Positions 27,739-36,076 of a DNA stretch of 53,976 nucleotides are shown here, piece by piece. The notes below the pieces were generated by a model that made no database searches, had not been told where the DNA came from, and saw only the letters and a list, made by a program, of their open reading frames with translations. The position numbers and the translations under genes were made by a program. The stretch covers positions 1-53,976 of the forward strand of contig CADDYX010000001.1 in the NCBI GenBank assembly GCA_902810735.1. Reading direction: 5' to 3'. Source of the DNA: Verrucomicrobiota bacterium (lineage in GTDB: Bacteria; Verrucomicrobiota; Verrucomicrobiia; Chthoniobacterales; UBA10450). Within the stretch, counting starts at the first letter, position 1, and the number at the start of each line of letters is the position of its first letter.

Positions 27739-28962
27739 ATGCGGGTTGTCGTGTGGGGCATCAATTACGCGCCGGAGTTTACCGGGATCGCGCCGCACAC
27801 CGTCGCCTTGTGCGAATTTTTGCGGGCGCGCGGCGACCACGTCGAGATGGTGACGTCGTTTGCCTATTATCCGACGTGGCAAAAACGCGCTGAGGATCGC
27901 GGGCAGCTCTATCGGCGCGACGAGATAAACGGCGTCCGCGTCCATCGCTGCTGGCATTACGTGCCGGCACGCGTCTCAGCGATCAAGCGCATTCTGCACG
28001 AAGGCAGTTTCGTCACGACGTCATTGCTGCGCGTGCTCTCGTTGACGCGACCTGACGTGTTTGTCGTCGTCTCGCCGCCGCTGCTGCTCGGCGCCGCTGC
28101 GTGGCTGGCGGGTATGATCAAACGCGCACGGTACGTTTTCCACGTGCAGGACATGCAGCCGGACGCGGCCGTCGGCCTCGGCATGCTGCGGGCCGGCTGG
28201 TTCACTCGTGCGCTCTATGCGCTCGAAGCCTTGGCATATCGTCACGCGGCACGCGTGTCGGGAATTACGCGCGGGATGCTGGAGACGTTTCGCAACAAAG
28301 GCGTGCCTGAGTCGAAGCTGATCTACTTCCCGAATGCGATCGCACTGCAAGACGAAACGCAACGGCCGCGTGGCCGATTTCGTGAGAAACACGGCTTCGC
28401 GGGGGATGACTTTCTTGCCGTCTACGCGGGCAATCTCGGCGTTAAACAAGGGCTCGATATTTTGCTCGATGCGGCGCGGCTCTTAACGAATCCGCGGATC
28501 CGCATCGTCATCTGTGGCGATGGCGCGCAGCGCGATGCGCTCGCGCAACGGATCGGCGAGCTGCAGTTGCCGAACGTGCGGATGCTTCCGCTCCAAGCGG
28601 GCGAAAACTATTCAGCGCTGCTCGTGGATGCGGACCTCTGCTTCATCACGCAACAGGCAGGCTCGGGGACTTTATTCTTCCCGAGCAAGCTGCTGGGGCT
28701 GCTGGCGTTTTCGAAACCGGTCGTGACCGTCGCGTCGGCGCAAGGCGAGCTCGCGTTGTCCGTCAGCGAAGGAGGATTCGGCGTAAACGTGGAGCCAGGG
28801 CACCCGGCGGAGCTCGCGAAATTGTTGGACGACCTCGCTGCCGACCCGGAGCGGCTGCGGCGCTTCGGCACGGCTGGGCGCGCTTACGTTCAGCAGTTCG
28901 AGAAGTCGAACGTCTTCAGCGCGTTCGCCCGCGAGCTCGACGCAGTCGTAGCGCCGGGCTAG
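27739..28962 (+). CDS. WcaI-like glycosyltransferase (GT4 family)
   Basis: 407 residues. The start VVVWGINYAPEFTGIAPHT and the segment FVVVSPPLLLGAAAWLAG are hallmarks of WcaI-type colanic acid glycosyltransferases, with VYAGNLGVKQGLDILLDAA in the donor domain. The usual E-x7-E signature is replaced by TLFFPSKLLGLLAFSKP, as is common in this subfamily. It is the last gene of the plus-strand run. Its TAG stop shares CTAG with the stop of the convergent sugar transferase. Probably adds fucose or glucose-like sugar early in assembly, by analogy only. Confidence 0.88.
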   Translation: MRVVVWGINYAPEFTGIAPHTVALCEFLRARGDHVEMVTSFAYYPTWQKRAEDRGQLYRRDEINGVRVHRCWHYVPARVSAIKRILHEGSFVTTSLLRVLSLTRPDVFVVVSPPLLLGAAAWLAGMIKRARYVFHVQDMQPDAAVGLGMLRAGWFTRALYALEALAYRHAARVSGITRGMLETFRNKGVPESKLIYFPNAIALQDETQRPRGRFREKHGFAGDDFLAVYAGNLGVKQGLDILLDAARLLTNPRIRIVICGDGAQRDALAQRIGELQLPNVRMLPLQAGENYSALLVDADLCFITQQAGSGTLFFPSKLLGLLAFSKPVVTVASAQGELALSVSEGGFGVNVEPGHPAELAKLLDDLAADPERLRRFGTAGRAYVQQFEKSNVFSAFARELDAVVAPG

Positions 28963-30362
28963 TACGCCGTTCGCGGCGGCATCAGCAGGTGAAAGAAGGT
29001 GCGGATAATGATGCCGCACTCGAGCGACAGGTTCCAGTTCTCGAGATATTCGATATCGCACTCGACGCGGTGCGCGATGTCAGATTGCGATCGCGCTTCG
29101 CCTCGAAATCCGCGCACCTGCGCGAGCCCGGTAATGCCCGGTTTCACAAATGCGCGGACGTGGTAGTTCTCCATCACCGCGGAAAACTGCTGGTTATGCT
29201 CGATCAGGTGCGGGCGCGGACCGACGATGCTCATGTCGCCGAGCAGCACGTTCCAGAACTGCGGCACTTCATCGATGCTCAGCTTCCGGAACCACTTGCC
29301 GAGTGGGTAGACGCGATCATCTCCTTCGCGCGCTTGTCGCGTGAGCTCGCCGTTCACGTGCATCGTTCGAAATTTGTAGATCTTGAACTGCCGGTTCTGC
29401 ATGCCCGCTCGGGTCTGGATGTGAAACAACGGGCCGCGCGATTGAAAGCGTTGTGCGATCCACACGATGACCGTCAGCACCGGGAACACGACTAACATCA
29501 CCGGCAGTGCGAGCACGAGATCGATGACCCGCTTGCAGCAGCGGTTAAACGGATTCTCGAGCGGCTCTTCGCGCAGACCGATAAAGCGGAAACCGTCGTC
29601 CTCGAAGTGCGTGACGGGATGGCGAAGACGCTCCTCAAGATCGCTGAGAATCAACAGGCGCACCCCGAGGCGGTCGCAAACGCTGATGACGTGGCGGTTC
29701 CGCTCGTTGAAGAGCGGAAATTCCAGCAGAATGATCTGCGTAATGCCGCGCTCGCGGATGACTTTCTCGACGTCCTCAGGCGTTCCGAGCACCGGAATGC
29801 CGTCTTCGGTTTGTTGGATCGGTTCGTCGCAAATCAAGCCGGTGGTGTGCAGGCCCATTTCGGATTTCCGGCGCAACCAGCTGCGCAGCGCGGCGGCTTT
29901 TTCCGTTGTGCCGACGAGCAACGTCTTCTGTTTGTGAACGCCGGTGAACATGCCGCGCGCGAGAAACGACGGCAGGTAGTGGTGCGAAAACAGCAGCGCC
30001 ACATAGAGCCACGGCACGAAGTTGAAGAAGAAAACACGCGAGATGAAGGAGTCCTTCATCGCGATCAGGTAAAACACGAGCGCGCCGACACTGGCCAGTG
30101 TCTGCCGCAAGGCTAGCCGGTGTTGCCGCAACAACTCGTTCTGGAGGAAGTAATTTTTTGAACCATCGCGACTCAGCGATTCCAGCGTCATGCCGAGCAC
30201 GAGCAGCCCGCAATAAATCGCGTACTTGCGCCAGGTGAGCACCGCGCCCGGCGAATAGAATGTGACCATCACCCAGACACCGAGCCAGAAGAGCAGCGCC
30301 ACCATCACGATCTGGCAGAGCAGGAACAGGCGGTAGAGCCCTTCCGTCCGTTGTGTCACCAT
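28959..30362 (-). CDS. polyprenyl-phosphate sugar-phosphate transferase (WcaJ/undecaprenyl-phosphate glucose phosphotransferase-like)
   Basis: 467 residues. The N-terminal half has four membrane segments and a nucleotide-binding-like domain (around 125-250, LLVGTTEKAAALRSWL) of the CoA_binding_3 type. A fifth hydrophobic segment (KRVIDLVLALPVMLVVFPVL) precedes the bacterial sugar-transferase domain: FHIQTRAGMQNRQFKIYKFRTM, then KWFRKLSIDEVPQFWNVLLGDMSIVGPRP. These are the catalytic and phosphate-binding motifs of polyisoprenyl-phosphate hexose-1-phosphate transferases. It would transfer the first sugar phosphate to undecaprenyl phosphate, priming assembly. It is convergent with the WcaI-like gene and divergent from the following ligase-like gene. 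Confidence 0.93.
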   Translation of the reverse strand: MVTQRTEGLYRLFLLCQIVMVALLFWLGVWVMVTFYSPGAVLTWRKYAIYCGLLVLGMTLESLSRDGSKNYFLQNELLRQHRLALRQTLASVGALVFYLIAMKDSFISRVFFFNFVPWLYVALLFSHHYLPSFLARGMFTGVHKQKTLLVGTTEKAAALRSWLRRKSEMGLHTTGLICDEPIQQTEDGIPVLGTPEDVEKVIRERGITQIILLEFPLFNERNRHVISVCDRLGVRLLILSDLEERLRHPVTHFEDDGFRFIGLREEPLENPFNRCCKRVIDLVLALPVMLVVFPVLTVIVWIAQRFQSRGPLFHIQTRAGMQNRQFKIYKFRTMHVNGELTRQAREGDDRVYPLGKWFRKLSIDEVPQFWNVLLGDMSIVGPRPHLIEHNQQFSAVMENYHVRAFVKPGITGLAQVRGFRGEARSQSDIAHRVECDIEYLENWNLSLECGIIIRTFFHLLMPPRTAY

Positions 30363-30510
30363 ATTAAGTCCGGCGCGCGGAGATCAGAGTACGCGATGGA
30401 TGCGCAGCTTCAACTGATGCTAAGATCGCGCTCGACATGCAGCTCCCGTTCGCGCACCTGCGCCCCGTTCTGAGTAGCTTATCTCATACCAGCGCAAGCC
30501 GCTTCTGCTG

Positions 30511-32877
30511 ATGGAAAAACCGGCCACTCGACCGACTCGGGAGCGCAGAAATGGTGCTCCGTCCAAACGCTGGAGCAACACTGTTGCGGCGGCTTTGCCG
30601 GTCATCGCCTGCGTCTTGGGCGGCGCCACCGAGAAATGGGCGGAAGGCATCGTGCTCGTCTTGCTCGGGTTGCTCGTTCTTGCCGATCCGCCACGCTTCT
30701 CGCCCGGCCGGGTCATCAACGGAGCGGCGATCGGGCTGCTCGTTTGCGCCGGATTGGCGTTCCTGCCATCGAATTGGTTTTTCCAGCCAGAATGGCGCTC
30801 AGTGCTGGCGGACGATTTCGGTCTGGCGTTGCCCAACACCGTCTCCGCTCAACCGTGGGCGACGCTGCAATGCACGATCAGCCTCGTCGCGGGCCTGACG
30901 TGGTTCTATTACGTCTGCTGCCGCGACGCCGAACCGCGCGAGATGCGATACGGCATTCGCCTGTATGCGGCGGGGATCGTTCTGCTCGCCGCGCTGTGTC
31001 TGGCGCTGCACTTCGCGCATGCGATGCCGCCGTTCTGGCACAACGAGCGGAGGTTCGGACCGTTTCCAAATCGCAACCAGACGGCTGATCTCTTCGCGCT
31101 GGCGGCGGTGGTGGTGCTCGCGTGCGGCGCCGATGACCTGCGCAATCGCAATTATCGCTGGATCGCGTGGGCGGTCTCGTTCGTTGTGCTCGTCGGTGCG
31201 CTTGCGCTCGGATTCTCCCGCGCCGGAATCCTGCTGCTGATCCTCGGTGTCGCGGTCTGGATCGCGGTTGTGACATTGCGAAAAGGTTCGGCCGCGCGGC
31301 TTGCGTTCGGCATTTCGATCCTGCTCGTCCTGCTGGCTGCGCTCCTGTTGTTCGGCGGCCAGACGCTCGAGCGCTTTCACCTCCGCGGGGACGGCGCGGG
31401 AATGTCGAGCGACTTTCGGTGGCTGATCTTTCGCGATGCCTTGCAGCTGATTCGCGCCTCGCCCTGGAGCGGCGTGGGGCTGGGAAACTTCGAACCCATA
31501 TTCGCGATCTTCCGCAGCGCATCGCGCGTCGACACGCGATCGCATCATCCGGAGAGCGATTGGATTTGGCTCTGGAGCGAACTCGGCTGGATCGCTTTAA
31601 CGCTGACGATTGTCGCCGCTTTGTTGCTGTTGTGGAGAGCGTTTCCGCGTGATGAAAGCCGTAACTATCGGCTGCGACTCGGCGGTTTCGTCGCGGCGGC
31701 GCTCTTCGCGATTCATGGCTTGTTCGATGTGTCTGGGCATCGCGTCGGAACGGCGATGGGAGCTGTTTTCCTGCTCGGTGCGGCGCTGCCGCGGGATGCT
31801 GAGGCTCGCACCAAATGGCTGCCGTTCCTCTTTCGATTTGTGGCCGTTGCCTTGATCGTATGCGGCGCCGCGTGGACAGCGTCGGTCCGTTGGCAGCGTC
31901 CGTTACCCGGCTCGCTCGGCGCGGAAATGCTCCGCGATTCGGCAGCGAGTGCGAATCGCAGCCGCAATTACGCCGAAGCGACGACACAGGCGACAACGGC
32001 GCTGGCGTGGACGCCGCTGGATTGGCAGCTCTACTTTGTGCGCGCTCTGGCGGAAGCGAATCAGCGCGACAGGCGCCACGCGCTGGATGATTTCCGCCGC
32101 GCGCGCTTTCTGGAGCCGAACGCGTACGAAGTTCCGCTCGAGGAGGGGATCGTCTGGTCGACAATTGATGCGCGACTTGCGCTGCCAGCCTGGCGAGAAG
32201 CGCTGGAGCGTGCCGGCTCAGAGCGCGCCGAGGCTTATGCTCGAATGCTGCGGCAAGCAGACCAGTTCAATCCGCGCCTGCTTCCCCGCCTGCACGAACT
32301 AAGCATGGCGCACTCAGACCTCGTGCTGACGTATCTCTCGCGGTTGCATGGCGATCCCTTCAACGCCGCCATCGCCGAGCTGCTCGCAAAGGATCCCGAG
32401 CTGGCAAAGCTGAGCGACACACAACGCGCGCAGCTTCTCGAGATGTGGTCCGAACGCGGCGATCTGGCGCAGCTTGCGCAACTCATCCAGCGGCACCCTG
32501 ACTGGCTCCCTGCCGCATCCAGCGGCGTTGAGAAGTTTCGTGCCGAGCAGCGGGATTTTCGCGGCGCGGTCGAGCTCGCGTTGCGCTTCGGCGTGCGGCC
32601 TGCGCTGCCGCAAATCACGACCGATCGCCCGCCCACCGAGCTTCAGCAGACGCTTGCAATTGATCCCGCAAACTATGCCGTCGGATTTGCACTCTATCGT
32701 CAGCAACGGCAACACGGTCAGCTGGACGATGCGCTGCTGACGGTGCGGCATTTCACCGAATCGAAGCGCGCGCCGGCCTACTTCTACTACCTCGAAGCCG
32801 ACTGCTGGGCTGCGAAAGGCGAATGGGAGCGGGCGTGGGCGGCGTATCAGAAGTTCGCGGCTGCGACTCGCAAGTAG
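30511..32877 (+). CDS. O-antigen ligase/polymerase-like membrane protein with C-terminal TPR-like domain
   Basis: 788 residues. The first ~460 hold about 12 membrane segments and a Wzy_C/WaaL domain: FRWLIFRDALQLIRASPWSG, VGLGNFEPIFAIF and SHHPESDWIWLWSELGW, with the conserved His of the periplasmic loop. The last ~320 residues are soluble and helical with TPR-like periodicity (YAEATTQATTALAWTP, ALDDFRRARFLEPNAYEVP, and later repeats), presumably periplasmic. Such ligase-TPR fusions occur in several phyla. It may act as the polymerase or ligase of this locus, or glycosylate proteins. It is divergent from the priming transferase and ends four bases before the ppdK stop region. Confidence 0.82.
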   Translation: MEKPATRPTRERRNGAPSKRWSNTVAAALPVIACVLGGATEKWAEGIVLVLLGLLVLADPPRFSPGRVINGAAIGLLVCAGLAFLPSNWFFQPEWRSVLADDFGLALPNTVSAQPWATLQCTISLVAGLTWFYYVCCRDAEPREMRYGIRLYAAGIVLLAALCLALHFAHAMPPFWHNERRFGPFPNRNQTADLFALAAVVVLACGADDLRNRNYRWIAWAVSFVVLVGALALGFSRAGILLLILGVAVWIAVVTLRKGSAARLAFGISILLVLLAALLLFGGQTLERFHLRGDGAGMSSDFRWLIFRDALQLIRASPWSGVGLGNFEPIFAIFRSASRVDTRSHHPESDWIWLWSELGWIALTLTIVAALLLLWRAFPRDESRNYRLRLGGFVAAALFAIHGLFDVSGHRVGTAMGAVFLLGAALPRDAEARTKWLPFLFRFVAVALIVCGAAWTASVRWQRPLPGSLGAEMLRDSAASANRSRNYAEATTQATTALAWTPLDWQLYFVRALAEANQRDRRHALDDFRRARFLEPNAYEVPLEEGIVWSTIDARLALPAWREALERAGSERAEAYARMLRQADQFNPRLLPRLHELSMAHSDLVLTYLSRLHGDPFNAAIAELLAKDPELAKLSDTQRAQLLEMWSERGDLAQLAQLIQRHPDWLPAASSGVEKFRAEQRDFRGAVELALRFGVRPALPQITTDRPPTELQQTLAIDPANYAVGFALYRQQRQHGQLDDALLTVRHFTESKRAPAYFYYLEADCWAAKGEWERAWAAYQKFAAATRK

Positions 32878-32881
32878 ACGC

Positions 32882-35686
32882 TCAACTGGCGACCGCTGCC
32901 TGCGCCGCTGCGAGCCTCGCGACCGGCACACGAAACGGACTGCAGCTCACGTAATCCAGACCGAGACGGTGACAGAATTTCACCGAATCGGGATCGCCGC
33001 CGTGTTCGCCGCAGATGCCGAGCTTGATCTTGTTGCGCGTGCTCCTGCCTTTGTCGACCGCGATCCGCATCAGCTCGCCGACGCCGTTCTGGTCGATCGT
33101 GGCGAACGGATTGCGCTTCACGATTTCGAGCTCTGCGTAGTGCGGCAGAAATGATCCGCTATCGTCGCGGCTCATCCCGAGCGCCGTCTGGGTGAGATCG
33201 TTGGTACCGAAGCTGAAGAACTCGGCCGTCTTCGCGATTTCGTCCGCCGTTAACGCTCCGCGCGGCACCTCGATCATCGTGCCGACGAGATAATTCAGCT
33301 TCACCTTGTTCTCGGCCTGCACGAGCTCGGCGACGCGTCGCACGATCTCGACCTGGTTCTCGAGTTCCTTCTCGAAACCGACGAGCGGAATCATCACTTC
33401 GGGATGCACCTTGATGCCGCTCTTCTGCACCTCCGCCGCTGCTTCGAAAATCGCGCGCGCCTGCATTTCGGTCACTTCCGGGAACGAAATTCCGAGGCGG
33501 CAACCGCGATGGCCGAGCATCGGATTCTGCTCGTGTAATTCGTGCACGCGGCGCGCAATTTCATCGGCGCTGACTCCCATCTTGTCGGCGAGTGCGCTCT
33601 GCGCGCCGTGATCCTGCGGGAGAAACTCGTGCAGCGGCGGATCGAGCAGCCGAATCGTGGCCGGCCGACCTTTGAGCGCCCTGAAGATGCCGACGAAATC
33701 CTTCTTTTGGTAAGGCAGCAGCTTGGCCAGGGCCTTCTGCCGATCGTCCACTTTCCGCGCGAGGATCATCTCGCGCATCGCGTCGATCCGATCGCCTTCG
33801 AAAAACATGTGCTCGGTCCGGCACAACCCGATACCGCTCGCACCGAACGCAATTGCGTTTTCAACCTGCTCGGGGGTGTCCGCATTCGTGCGCACGCTCA
33901 TGCGCGTCATCTTCGCGCACCAATCCATCAGCTGGGTGAAGTTGCGATACGTTTCGGTTTTCTGGGCCGCGTTATCGCCGCGCAGCAACCCGCCGATAAT
34001 CTCCGATTCGGCCGTTGGCAGCTGGCCGGCGTAAACGGTGCCGCTCGTGCCGTCGATCGAGAGATAGTCTTCGCCTTCGCGGAAAACCTGATTGTCCACC
34101 CGCATCGTTTTCGCGCGGTAATCGATGTTCAGTGCTGCTGCGCCGCAGACGCACACTTTGCCCATTTGCCGTGCAACGAGCGCCGCGTGCGACGAGACGC
34201 CACCTTTCGCGGTCAGGATTCCCTCCGCCGCGATCATGCCGCGCAAGTCTTCCGGCGACGTTTCGTTGCGGACGAGCAATACCTTCTCGCCTTTCGCCGC
34301 GGCGGTCGCTGCGCGATCGGCGTTGAAGTAAACTCTGCCCGTCGCCGCGCCCGGGCCGGCCGGCAAACCAGTTGCGATCGCTTTCGCGCTCTTCAACGCC
34401 GCGCGATCGAATACCGGCGCGAGCACCTGATCGAGCTGATCAGCGGGCACGCGACTGATCGCGGTTTTCCAGTCGATCAATTTCTCGCGCACCATGTCGC
34501 AGGCGAATTTCACCGCCGCGACGCCGGTCCGTTTGCCGTTGCGCGTCTGGAGCATGTAAACTTTGCCGTCCTGGATCGTGAACTCGAAGTCCTGCACGTC
34601 CTTGAAGTGTGACTCGAGGGTTTTGCGAATGCGTTCCAGCTCAGTCAGCGCCTTCGGCAGATGTTTTTTCAGATCGGCAACCGGCTCCGGCGTGCGCACG
34701 CCAGCCACGACATCTTCGCCCTGCGCGTTCATCAGGAACTCGCCGTAAAATATTTTCTCGCCCGTTGCTGGATCGCGCGTGAAAGCGACGCCGGAACCGG
34801 AATTTCCGCCGGTGTTACCAAACACCATTGCCTGCACGTTGACCGCTGTGCCCCATTCCTGCGGGATGTTGTATTTCCGGCGGTAAACGATCGCGCGATC
34901 GTTCATCCATGAGCCGAAGACGGCGCCAATCGATCCTTCGAGCTGCTTCCACGGATCGTTCGGGAACTGCTTCCCGGTGCGCTCCTTCACGAGCGCCTTG
35001 AATCGCTTTACGAGTTCCTTGAGGTCCTCAACCGTCAGCTTCGTGTCCTCGATATCGCGGTGGTAGCGCTCGTGCTTCAGCTCGTGGATCACCGTCTCGA
35101 ACGGCTCGTGATCTTCGTCGGGCCGCTTCTGCACGCCCATGACGACGTCGCCATACATTTGGATAAACCGGCGGTAGCAATCCCACGCGAAGCGCGCGTT
35201 CGCCGTTGCCTTGGCGACCGCGAGCACGGTCTCGTCGTTCAGCCCGAGGTTGAGAATCGTGTCCATCATGCCAGGCATCGAATCGCGCGCACCGGAGCGC
35301 ACCGATACGAGCAACGGCATCGCATTCGTATCGCCGAACTTCGTGCCCATCGTGCGCTCCATCCGGCGCACGCCTTCCTCCACCTGCGCCTGCATCGCTG
35401 GCGGATACGTGCGCTTGTTCGCGTAAAAATAAGTGCAGACTTCCGTCGTGATCGTGAATCCCGGCGGCACCGGCAAACCGATCCGCGTCATCTCGTGCAG
35501 GTTCGCGCCCTTGCCGCCGAGCAACGCCTTCATCTTCCCGTCGCCGTCCGCTTTGCCGTCGCCGAAGTAGTAGACGTACTTCGTTGCGCTGGCCGTGCGC
35601 CGTGCCGGGCGCGACTGTCGTTGACCGTTTAATTGCGACGAATTCGAGCGGCGTGAACGGGTCGTGGAACGGTTATTTTTTGCCAT
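32882..35686 (-). CDS. ppdK: pyruvate, phosphate dikinase
   Basis: 934 residues interconverting pyruvate, ATP and phosphate with phosphoenolpyruvate, AMP and diphosphate. The N-terminal ATP-grasp part starts [20 protein letters not shown] and has [18 protein letters not shown]. The phospho-transfer His is His500 in [21 protein letters not shown]; the C-terminal TIM barrel has the acid/base Cys915 in SCSPFRVP. The first ~30 residues are Ser/Arg/Gln-rich, longer than in most homologues, so a later start is possible, although no better ATG is close by. It supports gluconeogenesis or a PPi-based glycolysis. It is the third gene of a minus-strand group with RNase R and a PUR-type protein. Confidence 0.96.
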   Translation of the reverse strand: MAKNNRSTTRSRRSNSSQLNGQRQSRPARRTASATKYVYYFGDGKADGDGKMKALLGGKGANLHEMTRIGLPVPPGFTITTEVCTYFYANKRTYPPAMQAQVEEGVRRMERTMGTKFGDTNAMPLLVSVRSGARDSMPGMMDTILNLGLNDETVLAVAKATANARFAWDCYRRFIQMYGDVVMGVQKRPDEDHEPFETVIHELKHERYHRDIEDTKLTVEDLKELVKRFKALVKERTGKQFPNDPWKQLEGSIGAVFGSWMNDRAIVYRRKYNIPQEWGTAVNVQAMVFGNTGGNSGSGVAFTRDPATGEKIFYGEFLMNAQGEDVVAGVRTPEPVADLKKHLPKALTELERIRKTLESHFKDVQDFEFTIQDGKVYMLQTRNGKRTGVAAVKFACDMVREKLIDWKTAISRVPADQLDQVLAPVFDRAALKSAKAIATGLPAGPGAATGRVYFNADRAATAAAKGEKVLLVRNETSPEDLRGMIAAEGILTAKGGVSSHAALVARQMGKVCVCGAAALNIDYRAKTMRVDNQVFREGEDYLSIDGTSGTVYAGQLPTAESEIIGGLLRGDNAAQKTETYRNFTQLMDWCAKMTRMSVRTNADTPEQVENAIAFGASGIGLCRTEHMFFEGDRIDAMREMILARKVDDRQKALAKLLPYQKKDFVGIFRALKGRPATIRLLDPPLHEFLPQDHGAQSALADKMGVSADEIARRVHELHEQNPMLGHRGCRLGISFPEVTEMQARAIFEAAAEVQKSGIKVHPEVMIPLVGFEKELENQVEIVRRVAELVQAENKVKLNYLVGTMIEVPRGALTADEIAKTAEFFSFGTNDLTQTALGMSRDDSGSFLPHYAELEIVKRNPFATIDQNGVGELMRIAVDKGRSTRNKIKLGICGEHGGDPDSVKFCHRLGLDYVSCSPFRVPVARLAAAQAAVAS

Positions 35687-35782
35687 ACTCCGAGTGCTGA
35701 GGCGACTGCCGCGCCAAGCTAATGACGCGCAGTGGAGAGGTCAACGAGCCGTGTCGCGGGCTCGCGAAATGGCTACCGCCGG

Positions 35783-35995
35783 TCAGGCCGGCTGCACCCC
35801 TTCGACCTGCGCGAGCACTTCGCCAATGGCGGAAGTGAATTCGTCGACGCCGGTGCTCGGGACGATGATCGTGTTGCGGCGGCCATGCGCTTCCTCGGTG
35901 ATGCGCAGGAACTTCCCACGGTCGTTCTCGCGGAACTCGACGTGGAAATGCTTGCGCTCGATCTGGAGCTGCTTGGCCTCGATAATGTTGTCCAT
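35783..35995 (-). CDS. PUR family nucleic-acid-binding protein (DUF3276)
   Basis: A 70-residue protein from ATG 35995 with the single PUR repeat core: KQLQIERKHFHVEFREN, then RGKFLRITEEAHGRRNTIIV and an amphipathic C-terminal helix (GVDEFTSAIGEVLAQV). This matches the bacterial DUF3276/PUR-alpha-like family, whose members bind single-stranded nucleic acid. A TTG at 36067 would add 24 residues and bring it to nine bases after the RNase R stop; a GTG at 36010 is a third option. I cannot decide from the sequence. Lying just downstream of RNase R, it may be co-expressed and take part in RNA or ssDNA handling, which is inference. Confidence 0.78.
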   Translation of the reverse strand: MDNIIEAKQLQIERKHFHVEFRENDRGKFLRITEEAHGRRNTIIVPSTGVDEFTSAIGEVLAQVEGVQPA

Positions 35996-36076
35996 GCGAA
36001 CGGCCGGCACTTTAGCGAGCCGCGCAGGGAGATGTGAAGCAAAATCTGCGCTCGCCTTTTCACGCAAGCCGCTGAA

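Noticed and set aside
33542-34612. 356-codon open frame on the plus strand opposite ppdK
   Set aside because: It lies wholly antisense to a well-matched pyruvate phosphate dikinase; high GC content creates such long shadow frames. No ribosome-binding site or recognisable motif.
35773-35792. GCCGG-tcagg-CCGGC hairpin next to CTAC near the PUR-gene end as a REP element
   Set aside because: CTAC is on the wrong side of the palindrome for the GTAG-foot layout; it could still be a weak terminator.
36010-36067. TTG start (36067) for the PUR-type protein as a certain start
   Set aside because: No ribosome-binding site supports it and the family core begins after ATG 35995; kept as an alternative only.
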